17,019 bases of DNA from JAAYQU01 sp037441445 (GTDB lineage Bacteria > Bacteroidota > Bacteroidia > Bacteroidales > Salinivirgaceae): contig JBBISE010000065.1 of assembly GCA_037441445.1 (NCBI GenBank), positions 1-17,019 on the forward strand, in the 5' to 3' direction. Each line of letters begins with the position of its first letter. Within the stretch, counting starts at the first letter, position 1. The notes beneath the pieces are model-generated. The model saw nothing but the letters and a program-made list of their open reading frames with translations, made no database searches and was not told the DNA's origin. Positions 1-5,725 of this stretch are shown piece after piece. The translations under genes and the position numbers were made by a program.

Positions 1-121
1 TCCAAGAATAGTAGGAAGCAGGATAAATGCCGTATTTTTCAAGGGTTTGGCTAATTCCATTTTCGGAAGCTTCTTTGATTATCCGAAGTTTCGCCTCTTT
101 GTTAAATGTTCTCTTTTTCAT
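1..121 (-). CDS. IS3-family transposase OrfA, N-terminal part (runs off the window)
   Basis: The reverse strand opens with ATG at 121-119 and reads MKKRTFNKEAKLRIIKEASE, continuing through NGISQTLEKYGIYPASYYSW to the window edge with no stop. This is the typical start of an HTH_Tnp_1 (IS3/IS911 OrfA) protein: a basic N-terminus, then a helix-turn-helix in which the GISQTLEKYGI stretch is the recognition part, then the 'YPASYYSW' tail common in Bacteroidetes IS3 elements. In this family OrfA binds the element ends and is joined to the DDE catalytic OrfB by programmed frameshifting. Only about 40 residues are visible, so intactness cannot be judged. Its 5' side faces a truncated ABC exporter fragment. 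Confidence 0.75.
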   Translation of the reverse strand, partial: MKKRTFNKEAKLRIIKEASENGISQTLEKYGIYPASYYSW

Positions 122-179
122 CGTTGTAAATTTATAGATTATTTCCTATAATTTTCCGATGAATAATGGGGCTAATACA
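1..179 (-). mobile_element. End of an IS3-like insertion sequence
   Basis: The minus strand carries the start of an orfA-like transposase followed, toward higher coordinates, by about 58 untranslated bases. Read inward on the minus strand from 179, the edge begins TGTATTAGCCCC. This TG-start with a C-run resembles IS3-family (IS150-like) termini as I remember them. The edge falls where similarity to the ABC exporter gene begins (180 corresponds to 6012), so the element seems to have inserted into, or recombined with, an exporter copy. The other end and any target duplication lie outside the window, so the exact boundary is inferred. Confidence 0.6.
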
Positions 180-517
180 CCGGTAAGAAAGAAAAACGGT
201 TTTTTCACATCGCTGATCCCAAAGACGGCCTCGTAAAATTCCCCAAAGACGAATTTATAAAGTGTTGGGCTTCGACCGTCGAAAACGGGGTTGCCAAAGG
301 CATTGCCTTGTTGCTAGAGCCCACACCCGAGTTTTACACGGCAAGGGACGAGAAATCGGACCGCGCTTCGTTCAGTTTCCTGTTTCGCTACCTGCGGCCG
401 TTCCGTTCTATGTTGGTACAACTGTTTCTAGGGCTTATCTTGGGTAGTCTGTTGCAACTGCTGTTTCCGTTTCTTACGCAAAGCATTGTCGATCAGGGTA
501 TCGGCTACCGCTGGTAA
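176..517 (+). pseudogene. Truncated internal fragment of a C39-peptidase ABC exporter
   Basis: In frame from about 176 the translation reads TGKKEKRFFHIADPKDGLVK and continues to IVDQGIGYRW followed by TAA at 515-517. It matches residues about 96-205 of the complete exporter at 5726-7918: the end of the C39 domain with its catalytic Asp motif (ADP), the linker, and the first membrane helix. It lacks the catalytic Cys and His, most of the membrane domain and the whole ATPase. The left edge meets the IS end and the right edge loses similarity at about 510. Bases 230-402 are identical to 6062-6234, while the flanks are clearly diverged (22 mismatches in 403-510). It is a dead remnant; in-frame ATGs at 308 and 410 could give a short protein, but there is no sign of function. 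Confidence 0.85.
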
Positions 518-534
518 TTTCCCAAAAAATGCCC

Positions 535-542
535 TATATTTG
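535..542 (+). promoter_or_regulatory. Bacteroidetes -7 box (TATATTTG) upstream of the Rpn-family gene
   Basis: TATATTTG fits the Bacteroidetes sigma-ABfr -7 consensus TAnnTTTG. Transcription would begin about 7 bases downstream, at about 549, which excludes the in-frame ATG at 529 as the start and favours the ATG at 562. No convincing TTTG -33 element lies at the right distance. Confidence 0.45.
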
Positions 543-561
543 CAATATAAATGACAAAGAA

Positions 562-1443
562 ATGAGCGAGTTCAAAGAAAAATACATCAATCCCTTTACC
601 GATTACGGATTTAAGAGACTGTTTGGTGAAGAACCAAATAAAGATTTGTTGCTCGATTTTCTGAACGAACTTTTGCGAGAGGAGCAAGGTGTAATTACCG
701 AGTTAACCTATCTCAAAAACGAACATCTTGGTTCTTCCGAAGTTGATCGTCGGGCTATATTCGACATTTACTGCACCAACGAACGAGGCGAAAAATTCAT
801 TGTCGAACTGCAGAAAACCAAACAGAAGTTTTTTAAAGACCGAACATTGTATTACTCAACCTTCCCAATTCGAGAGCAAGCTTTGACGGGAAGTGAATGG
901 AACTTTGAACTTAAAAAAGTGTATGCCATTGCCATTCTCGATTTTGTATTTGATGACGACGTTCCACAACCCGACAAAATCCGGTACGATGTAAAACTTA
1001 CCGACATTGAAACCAAGCAAGTTTTTTACGACAAGCTGACCTTCATTTATCTGGAAATGCCCAAATTTAGAAAAAGGGTAGAAGAGATAGAAACCAAATT
1101 TGACAAATGGCTGTATGTGCTTAGCAACTTGCACAAACTCGAACGGATTCCCTCTCAGCTGAAAGAAGAAATCTTCCAACGCTTGTTTGATGTTGCCGAG
1201 ATAGCCAAATTCAACCCACATGAGTATCAAAAATACGAAGACAGTTTAAAGTACTTCCGCGACCTTAAAAATTCTTTTGACACGGCACGCGAGGAGGGAT
1301 GGACAGAAGGAAATGCAGTAGGTAAAGCAGAACGAGATTTAGAAATTGCCCGAACTGCAATAAAAGAAGGCATCCCAAACGAAATTATCAAAAAGCTTAC
1401 CGGGCTATCCTTAGAACAAATCGAAACCCTGAGAAAAGAGTAA
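562..1443 (+). CDS. Rpn family recombination-promoting nuclease / PD-(D/E)XK transposase-like protein (PDDEXK_2)
   Basis: This is a 293-residue protein opening MSEFKEKYINPFTDYGFKRL, the hallmark start of the PDDEXK_2/Rpn family. The nuclease core is visible as D68 (AIFDIY) followed by E82-L-Q84 (FIVELQ), the D...ExQ variant of the PD-(D/E)XK active site usual in this family. The C-terminal tail (about 250-293) is charged and helical, with the EIARTAIKEGIPNEIIKKLT-type ending common in Bacteroidetes members. Family members such as E. coli RpnA cut DNA and stimulate RecA-independent recombination; here that role is inferred. A longer reading frame starts at 529, but family similarity and the -7 box point to 562. 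The gene looks intact. It sits between an exporter remnant and a cluster of palindromic repeats. Confidence 0.85.
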   Translation: MSEFKEKYINPFTDYGFKRLFGEEPNKDLLLDFLNELLREEQGVITELTYLKNEHLGSSEVDRRAIFDIYCTNERGEKFIVELQKTKQKFFKDRTLYYSTFPIREQALTGSEWNFELKKVYAIAILDFVFDDDVPQPDKIRYDVKLTDIETKQVFYDKLTFIYLEMPKFRKRVEEIETKFDKWLYVLSNLHKLERIPSQLKEEIFQRLFDVAEIAKFNPHEYQKYEDSLKYFRDLKNSFDTAREEGWTEGNAVGKAERDLEIARTAIKEGIPNEIIKKLTGLSLEQIETLRKE

Positions 1444-1496
1444 CCTGATGAGCACTGAATACAAATTGAACGCCAAACACACTGATTAAACATAAG

Positions 1497-1590
1497 AGGA
1501 ACACAGAACACACAGATTAAACAGAACCCCACAGATAAACGCATAAAAAATCCGTGTAAATCCGTTGCATCCGTCTCATCCGTGTTCCTT
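1497..1590. repeat. Family A palindromic repeat, copy 1
   Basis: The left arm is built of ACACAGA/CACAGATTAAACAG units. The right arm carries successive ATCCGTnnn units (ATCCGTGTA, ATCCGTTGC, ATCCGTCTC, ATCCGTGTT) at 9-10 base steps and ends in TTCCTTT. The two arms are loosely complementary, so the whole can form a long imperfect hairpin. Related copies lie at 1701-1814, 7925-8092, 8516-8712 and 10027-10122. A degenerate extra left arm (AAACACACTGATTAAACA) precedes this copy at about 1475. Confidence 0.85.
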
Positions 1591-1599
1591 TAAAAAAAA

Positions 1600-1697
1600 C
1601 TCCGCGCACCTCTGCGAAAACCCTCTGCGGTTCTCTGCGGTAAAAAAGGAAAGGCTTAACCGCAAAGAACGCAATGTAAGCGCAAAGAGCCGCAAAG
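1600..1697. repeat. Family B palindromic repeat (CTCTGCGGT / ACCGCAAAG arms)
   Basis: The left half holds CTCTGCGAAAACCCTCTGCGGT and TCTCTGCGGT; the right half holds ACCGCAAAGAACGCAATGTAAGCGC and AGCCGCAAAG. GCGGT and ACCGC form the inner complementary arms around an A/G-rich loop (about 1642-1658). A second, half-length relative (GCCGCAAAGAATGG...CACAAAGAAACACCGAGGCAAC) lies at 10129-10172. No coding function is seen. Confidence 0.7.
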
Positions 1698-1700
1698 AAA

Positions 1701-1814
1701 ATGAACACAGAACACACAGATTAAACAGATTAACACAGATAAAAGCAAAAAAATCCGTGACCATCGGTCAGATCCGTGTCATCCGTGTTCCATTTTGTTA
1801 TCCATGTTCCCTTG
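1701..1814. repeat. Family A palindromic repeat, copy 2
   Basis: It has the same layout as the copy at 1497: GAACACAGAACACACAGATTAAACAGATTAACACAGATAAA on the left, then ATCCGTGACC, CAGATCCGTGTC, ATCCGTGTTCC and a weak ATCCATGTTCC on the right. One unit (ATCGGTCAG) is degenerate. It abuts the putative promoter of the precursor gene. Confidence 0.8.
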
Positions 1815-1840
1815 AAATATTAAAAATTAATATATCTTTG
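1811..1840 (+). promoter_or_regulatory. Possible promoter of the RiPP operon
   Basis: TATCTTTG at 1833-1840 matches TAnnTTTG, with CTTG at 1811-1814 eighteen bases upstream as a poor -33 element. Transcription would start near 1847 and leave a leader of nearly 200 bases before the precursor. A second candidate with a one-base mismatch lies nearer: CAGCTTTG at 1936-1943 with TTTG at 1911-1914. I cannot choose between them. Confidence 0.35.
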
Positions 1841-1996
1841 CAACCACCAATGACAAAGCCCCATAACCAATACCGCATTTGTCTTTTTTTTGCATTTTTT
1901 TGACCAAAAATTTGGAAGTTACCGTTTTTTTTTTGCAGCTTTGCGTTGTTAGACCACAAAATTTTTTATTTGTCCAATGTGGGAAAACCGGCAGCT

Positions 1997-2006
1997 TTCG
2001 GCCGAA
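1997..2006. promoter_or_regulatory. Perfect 10-bp palindrome TTCGGCCGAA in the precursor 5' region
   Basis: The palindrome lies 36 bases upstream of the precursor ATG. It is followed by GGAGGT (2010-2015), the strongest Shine-Dalgarno-like sequence seen here. It could be an operator or a small hairpin next to the ribosome binding site. No regulator gene sits beside it, so function is unknown. Confidence 0.3.
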
Positions 2007-2042
2007 GACGGAGGTAAAAACTAATTGAAACAAAAAAATGTT

Positions 2043-2216
2043 ATGGAAAAGAAACTTTCAGAAGTTATCGAAAATGATGAGATCGTGATCATTAAAAGAG
2101 GACTTGATCTTTTGGTTGGGGGAGAGGAAGGTCAAACACCAGGAGATGATTTGACCAAACCTGCTTGTGCGTGTAGTCCACGTGTTATGGCACATGCATG
2201 TGACAATGCTTCGTAG
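2043..2216 (+). CDS. Putative double-glycine-leader RiPP precursor peptide with a three-Cys core
   Basis: This is a 57-residue peptide. The leader (1-27) starts MEKKLSEVIENDEIVIIKRG and ends LDLLVGG. Leu at -7, Leu at -4 and Gly-Gly at -2/-1 fit C39-processed leaders. The predicted 30-residue core starts EEGQTPGDD and ends KPACACSPRVMAHACDNAS, with Cys at 42, 44 and 53 and no aromatic residue. Two radical SAM/SPASM genes directly downstream and a C39 exporter in the same block make a modified, exported peptide the best reading; cysteine thioether crosslinks are a plausible but unproven modification. A TTG at 2025, ten bases after GGAGGT, would add six residues (MKQKNV); I prefer the ATG at 2043 preceded by an A-rich stretch. 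I do not recognise the core as a known peptide. Confidence 0.75.
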   Translation: MEKKLSEVIENDEIVIIKRGLDLLVGGEEGQTPGDDLTKPACACSPRVMAHACDNAS

Positions 2217-2223
2217 CAACCTT

Positions 2224-2256
2224 GGGTCATCAAAATATTATTGGTGACCCTTTTTT
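2224..2256 (+). terminator. Hairpin plus T-run between precursor and maturase genes (terminator/attenuator)
   Basis: GGGTCATCA (2224-2232) pairs with TGGTGACCC (2242-2250), nine pairs with one G-T, around a nine-base loop, followed by six T (2251-2256). It stands 7 bases after the precursor stop and 24 bases before the first radical SAM start. It would release most transcripts after the precursor and let a minority read into the enzyme genes, giving excess substrate over enzyme. Confidence 0.85.
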
Positions 2257-2280
2257 AATGTTATACAAAATAGTTAAAAG

Positions 2281-3555
2281 ATGAAATTGTCCAGATACAG
2301 CATAGAACTTGGAGAGCAATACTACTATAATTCAAGTAGCAATTCTATTATTAAGGTTACAAAAAAAATTGATGAGGCCTTAAAGAACAATAGTTTACAA
2401 CTATTAACAACAGAAGAGGTAAATACATTACATAAAAACGGTTTTATCGTAAGCAAAAACTACGATGAGTTGCAGATATTAAAATTCAACCATAATAGAA
2501 GCAAATTCGCTGCACGAAATGCATCTTTCATTATATATCCAACTATGCAGTGCAATTTTGATTGTTATTATTGTTTTGAAAAAAATAAAAAATCTGCTTT
2601 AGATGCGAATAAAACTGCGTTACTATCTAGTGCAATTATCAAATTTATTAAAAACAATCGGTTAAATAAATTGTCAATACGTTGGTCGGGGGGTGAGCCT
2701 TTACTGGCATGGGCACATATCGCTGAAATCTTGAAGAATCTTAACAACAGTGTATTAGATTGCAAAATATATAACACCCTTGCAACAAATGGTTATCTTT
2801 TAAATGATGAAATAATAACTAAATTAAAAGATTTTGACTTCCAGGAAGTTGTTGTTACCTTGGATGGACCTGAGAGTATTCATGATACTAGTCGAACGAT
2901 AAAGGGGAATAATACTAAAACCTTTCAGAGAATCGTGCATAATATTGCCAAATTAAGTTTATACGTTCCTGTCATAGTTAGAATCAATATTGATAAAAAC
3001 AATTACAATTCCGTTGAAACCCTTTTGAAAGAGTTGGCTGGACATCATTTAAATCATAAAGACATAAAAATATTTTGCAAACCAGTTATTCCTTGTTGGA
3101 GTTGCTCACCTGATAAATCAATGTTAAATATGGAGCAATTTTATGAGCTTGAGAAAACTTACATCAAACTTTGCAGTGAATACGGTTTTGTTTATGCTTT
3201 GCATCCAAATTTTCAATCTAGTTTAAGATGTCCTTATTATCAGATTAATTCGTTCATGATTGATCCCGATCTTAAGTTATATAAATGCTCATTATATATT
3301 GGAGAGGATGAGAAAAGTATCGGTTATATTAGTCAGGATAACAGTCACTTTTTATTGCGGGATAAGGAAAGTTACATTCAGGCAATAAATACTTCTCCTT
3401 TTGACAATGAAGAATGTGTAAATTGCAAAGTACTACCGCTCTGTTTTGGCAAGTGTCCAATATTATGGGAGAAAGCAGACAAAGCTCATGATGAAGGTTG
3501 TATTCCGGAAAAAACGACCATCGTTTCAAAAATTCGTAATTTATATAATTTATGA
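2281..3555 (+). CDS. Radical SAM/SPASM peptide maturase 1
   Basis: This is a 424-residue cytoplasmic enzyme expected to act on the precursor. Residues 1-75 form an N-terminal domain like those preceding the radical SAM barrel in peptide maturases (probably peptide-binding). The radical SAM cluster motif is C91-x3-C95-x2-C98 (QCNFDCYYCFE), with the SAM-contacting SGGEP at 136-140. The C-terminal SPASM region carries C317, C336, then C379-x2-C382-x5-C388-x3-C392 and C407, enough for auxiliary iron-sulfur clusters. Known enzymes of this type make thioether or C-C crosslinks or epimerise residues. The base composition is very AT-rich (35 G+C in the first 120 bases). The TGA overlaps the next gene's ATG (ATGA at 3552-3555), pointing to coupled translation. 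It is intact. The reaction cannot be assigned from sequence. Confidence 0.9.
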   Translation: MKLSRYSIELGEQYYYNSSSNSIIKVTKKIDEALKNNSLQLLTTEEVNTLHKNGFIVSKNYDELQILKFNHNRSKFAARNASFIIYPTMQCNFDCYYCFEKNKKSALDANKTALLSSAIIKFIKNNRLNKLSIRWSGGEPLLAWAHIAEILKNLNNSVLDCKIYNTLATNGYLLNDEIITKLKDFDFQEVVVTLDGPESIHDTSRTIKGNNTKTFQRIVHNIAKLSLYVPVIVRINIDKNNYNSVETLLKELAGHHLNHKDIKIFCKPVIPCWSCSPDKSMLNMEQFYELEKTYIKLCSEYGFVYALHPNFQSSLRCPYYQINSFMIDPDLKLYKCSLYIGEDEKSIGYISQDNSHFLLRDKESYIQAINTSPFDNEECVNCKVLPLCFGKCPILWEKADKAHDEGCIPEKTTIVSKIRNLYNL

Positions 3556-4796
3556 GTTTTAAGAGATCAAAATATAATATTTTATTGCGATTTGATAAAA
3601 AGCGATATATTCTATACAATAGTCTATATGGTTCTTTAATTACAATACCCAATGATAAGATTGATCTAGTTCGGAAACTACTAACAGATAATCCAATAAT
3701 AAACAAAGAGCCCTTGTGGAGTTTATTGAAAGAAAACTCTTTTATTATTGCAAGAGAAATTGATGAGTACAAAATTATTGCTGAAAAGTATGATAAAACA
3801 ATACAACAGTCAGATGTACTTTTGTTACAAATACTCATGAATTTAGATTGTAATTTTGCTTGTGAGTATTGTTTCGAAAAATTAACCGGAGAGTACTTAC
3901 TTAAGGAAAATTTACGAAAAGTTCAAGACTTTTTATACAGCAGAAGTGAAGTGCAGGAATGTGCGAATGTTACTTGGATGGGTGGAGAACCTCTTCTTTC
4001 TTGGGGGGAAATAGAAGTTTTATCGAAATCCCTTATGAAGTTTAAACGATTTAGTGCAAAGATAATAACCAATGGCTTTCTATTCAACGATAAAATAATC
4101 CATTCGCTAGAGGACAATTGCATTTCGGGTATATTTGTCACAATTGATGGAGACCCTCATATGCACAACAAAAGGAGAACATGTAAAAGCAATGAGGATG
4201 CGTATAATGTTATAAAAAGAAATATTGGCAAAATCCTCGAACGTTGTGATTCCAACGTAAAGATTACCATTAACATAAATTTAGATTTCGAGAATCTTTC
4301 TCACGTTAAACAAACGCTAAATGATTATAAAACTTTTGGAAATTCCGTAAATTTTAGTATTTCGAGAACTGTTAGAAAAGATTCGCCAGTAATTGAAATA
4401 CCAGAGAAACATTTTTTGAACATTCAAAGTGATATTTATAAAGAGATGACCTATAGCAAGATGTATAATAATGAAATATTTATACCGGAGCGGAGGTTGT
4501 TTGGGTGTTTTAATGAATGTCAGAATGGTTTTACCATAACACCATCAGCTCAAATTTTCAAATGTATTTCTGATATTGAGGACAAGGTACCATTTGGTAG
4601 AATAGATAATAATGGTAATATCGTTTATAACAAAAATGATTCTTTTTGGACAAAATATAATTTGTTAGAACGGAATGATTGCAAAAGTTGCAATTATTTA
4701 CCAATCTGCATGGGGGGATGTCCAAAAAAAAACTCCAAGATTGAATGTAAATTGAATAAGTTAAGATTTAATAACCGTTTAAAGTTGTCGATATGA
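3552..4796 (+). CDS. Radical SAM/SPASM peptide maturase 2
   Basis: This is a 414-residue relative of the preceding enzyme with the same plan but clearly different sequence. The N-terminal domain (1-85) contains SKYNI and a LYNSLYGSLI stretch typical of peptide-maturase N-termini. The 4Fe-4S motif is C100-x3-C104-x2-C107 (DCNFACEYCFE), with MGGEP at 143-147. The SPASM cysteines are C319, C323, C338, C377-x2-C380-x5-C386-x3-C390 and C399. All cluster ligands are present, so it should be active rather than a pseudo-radical-SAM partner. Two active maturases for one precursor suggest two successive modifications or a heteromeric complex. It overlaps its neighbours by four bases at both ends (ATGA at 3552 and at 4793). 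It shares the AT-rich composition of the upstream gene. Confidence 0.9.
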   Translation: MSFKRSKYNILLRFDKKRYILYNSLYGSLITIPNDKIDLVRKLLTDNPIINKEPLWSLLKENSFIIAREIDEYKIIAEKYDKTIQQSDVLLLQILMNLDCNFACEYCFEKLTGEYLLKENLRKVQDFLYSRSEVQECANVTWMGGEPLLSWGEIEVLSKSLMKFKRFSAKIITNGFLFNDKIIHSLEDNCISGIFVTIDGDPHMHNKRRTCKSNEDAYNVIKRNIGKILERCDSNVKITININLDFENLSHVKQTLNDYKTFGNSVNFSISRTVRKDSPVIEIPEKHFLNIQSDIYKEMTYSKMYNNEIFIPERRLFGCFNECQNGFTITPSAQIFKCISDIEDKVPFGRIDNNGNIVYNKNDSFWTKYNLLERNDCKSCNYLPICMGGCPKKNSKIECKLNKLRFNNRLKLSI

Positions 4797-5686
4797 AATT
4801 TTTCCTTACAGTAATTACAGTTACCTTGCTTTTTTACAGTACATACTGCATTAAACCAGATAGTGTAATTCACATTACGCCAAACAATTTTGGATTACAC
4901 TACAGTAAGAGAATAATTGTAACTAAAGATAGCGTAGAATTAAGCGGTTGGTTCATTCCATCGCAAAAGAAAGTAAATAGGGATAGTGTTTTCAATTTTT
5001 ATATGGATAACCCAATTGATAATTGTAGCACTTTACAAAAGGAAAAAAAACCAACAATAATTATATGTGTTGGTGATGGTGGCAACAAAAGTTACTCTAT
5101 TTGGGTCGCAAATGAGTTCTTGATACATGATGTAAATGTTTTTATGTTTGATTGGCGTGGTTTTGGAGATAGTCAAAAATGGGCAATAAAACAGGAATAC
5201 TTGGTCATTTCAGAATTTCTGAAAGATTATGATGCGGTTGTTGATTATGTGTTCAATCTGCCGGAAACTGACAATACGAAAATTTTTGCCTATGGTTTTT
5301 CAACAGGATTCTATCTAACTTTTGCAACCGCTGTTAATAATTCCAAAATAAGAGCAATTGCTGGCAGAAGTTTAATCACCACTTTGCCCGATTTAAAAGA
5401 CTGCTTGGCTACAGTAAAAGACACAACAGGAATAATTATACCCAATGATTATCCTGAAGATTTATATCCTCTTAATTGTGCTAATAAACTTGATATTCCA
5501 ATACTAATGTATGTTGGTAGAAATGATTCGCGCACTCCCGTTTGGATGTCACAAAAGGTTTTCGAAAAAATTCGAACACCCAAAAAGCGATTGATTATTG
5601 TAGACGATTCAGAGCATTGCGATATAGAAACAAAGTTAATAGATTCGATCTTTAGAGATATTGGTGAATTTTTTCTTTCTCAATAA
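4793..5686 (+). CDS. Signal-bearing alpha/beta hydrolase in the RiPP operon
   Basis: This 297-residue protein begins with a hydrophobic segment (MKFFLTVITVTLLFYSTYC), a signal peptide or anchor. Cys19 follows it, but STYC is a poor lipobox. The alpha/beta-hydrolase core starts near residue 85, with CVGDGG at 92-97 as likely oxyanion region and FDWRGFGDS at 119-127. The nucleophile elbow is GFSTG with Ser170, the acid is probably Asp245 (VGRND) and the base His275 (EHCD). This resembles the S33/prolyl-oligopeptidase-like or thioesterase/esterase group, so the substrate is open. Its start overlaps the second radical SAM gene (ATGA), so it belongs to the operon. It likely faces the periplasm and could trim the exported peptide, act in self-protection, or hydrolyse an ester or amide; none of these is shown by the sequence. 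Confidence 0.8.
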   Translation: MKFFLTVITVTLLFYSTYCIKPDSVIHITPNNFGLHYSKRIIVTKDSVELSGWFIPSQKKVNRDSVFNFYMDNPIDNCSTLQKEKKPTIIICVGDGGNKSYSIWVANEFLIHDVNVFMFDWRGFGDSQKWAIKQEYLVISEFLKDYDAVVDYVFNLPETDNTKIFAYGFSTGFYLTFATAVNNSKIRAIAGRSLITTLPDLKDCLATVKDTTGIIIPNDYPEDLYPLNCANKLDIPILMYVGRNDSRTPVWMSQKVFEKIRTPKKRLIIVDDSEHCDIETKLIDSIFRDIGEFFLSQ

Positions 5687-5725
5687 AAAAGTTAATGCGT
5701 TTATTTTATCAACATATTTTTTATT

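Noticed and set aside
262..447. Open frame identical at its start to one at 6094
   Set aside because: Both are +1 shadows of the exporter sequence; the shared start only reflects the 173-bp identical tract.
529..561. Longer start for the Rpn-family protein (MPYICNINDKE extension)
   Set aside because: The TATATTTG -7 box at 535-542 lies inside it, and family proteins begin at the MSEFKEKYINPF equivalent.
1497..1814. CRISPR array from the regular ATCCGT repeats
   Set aside because: Units are 9-10 bases with no unique spacers of constant length, arms are inverted, and no cas genes are present.
1565..1903. Open frames through the repeat clusters (also 7928-8183 and 8499-8901)
   Set aside because: They translate the ATCCGT repeats into Ser/His/Pro-rich strings and have no start context.
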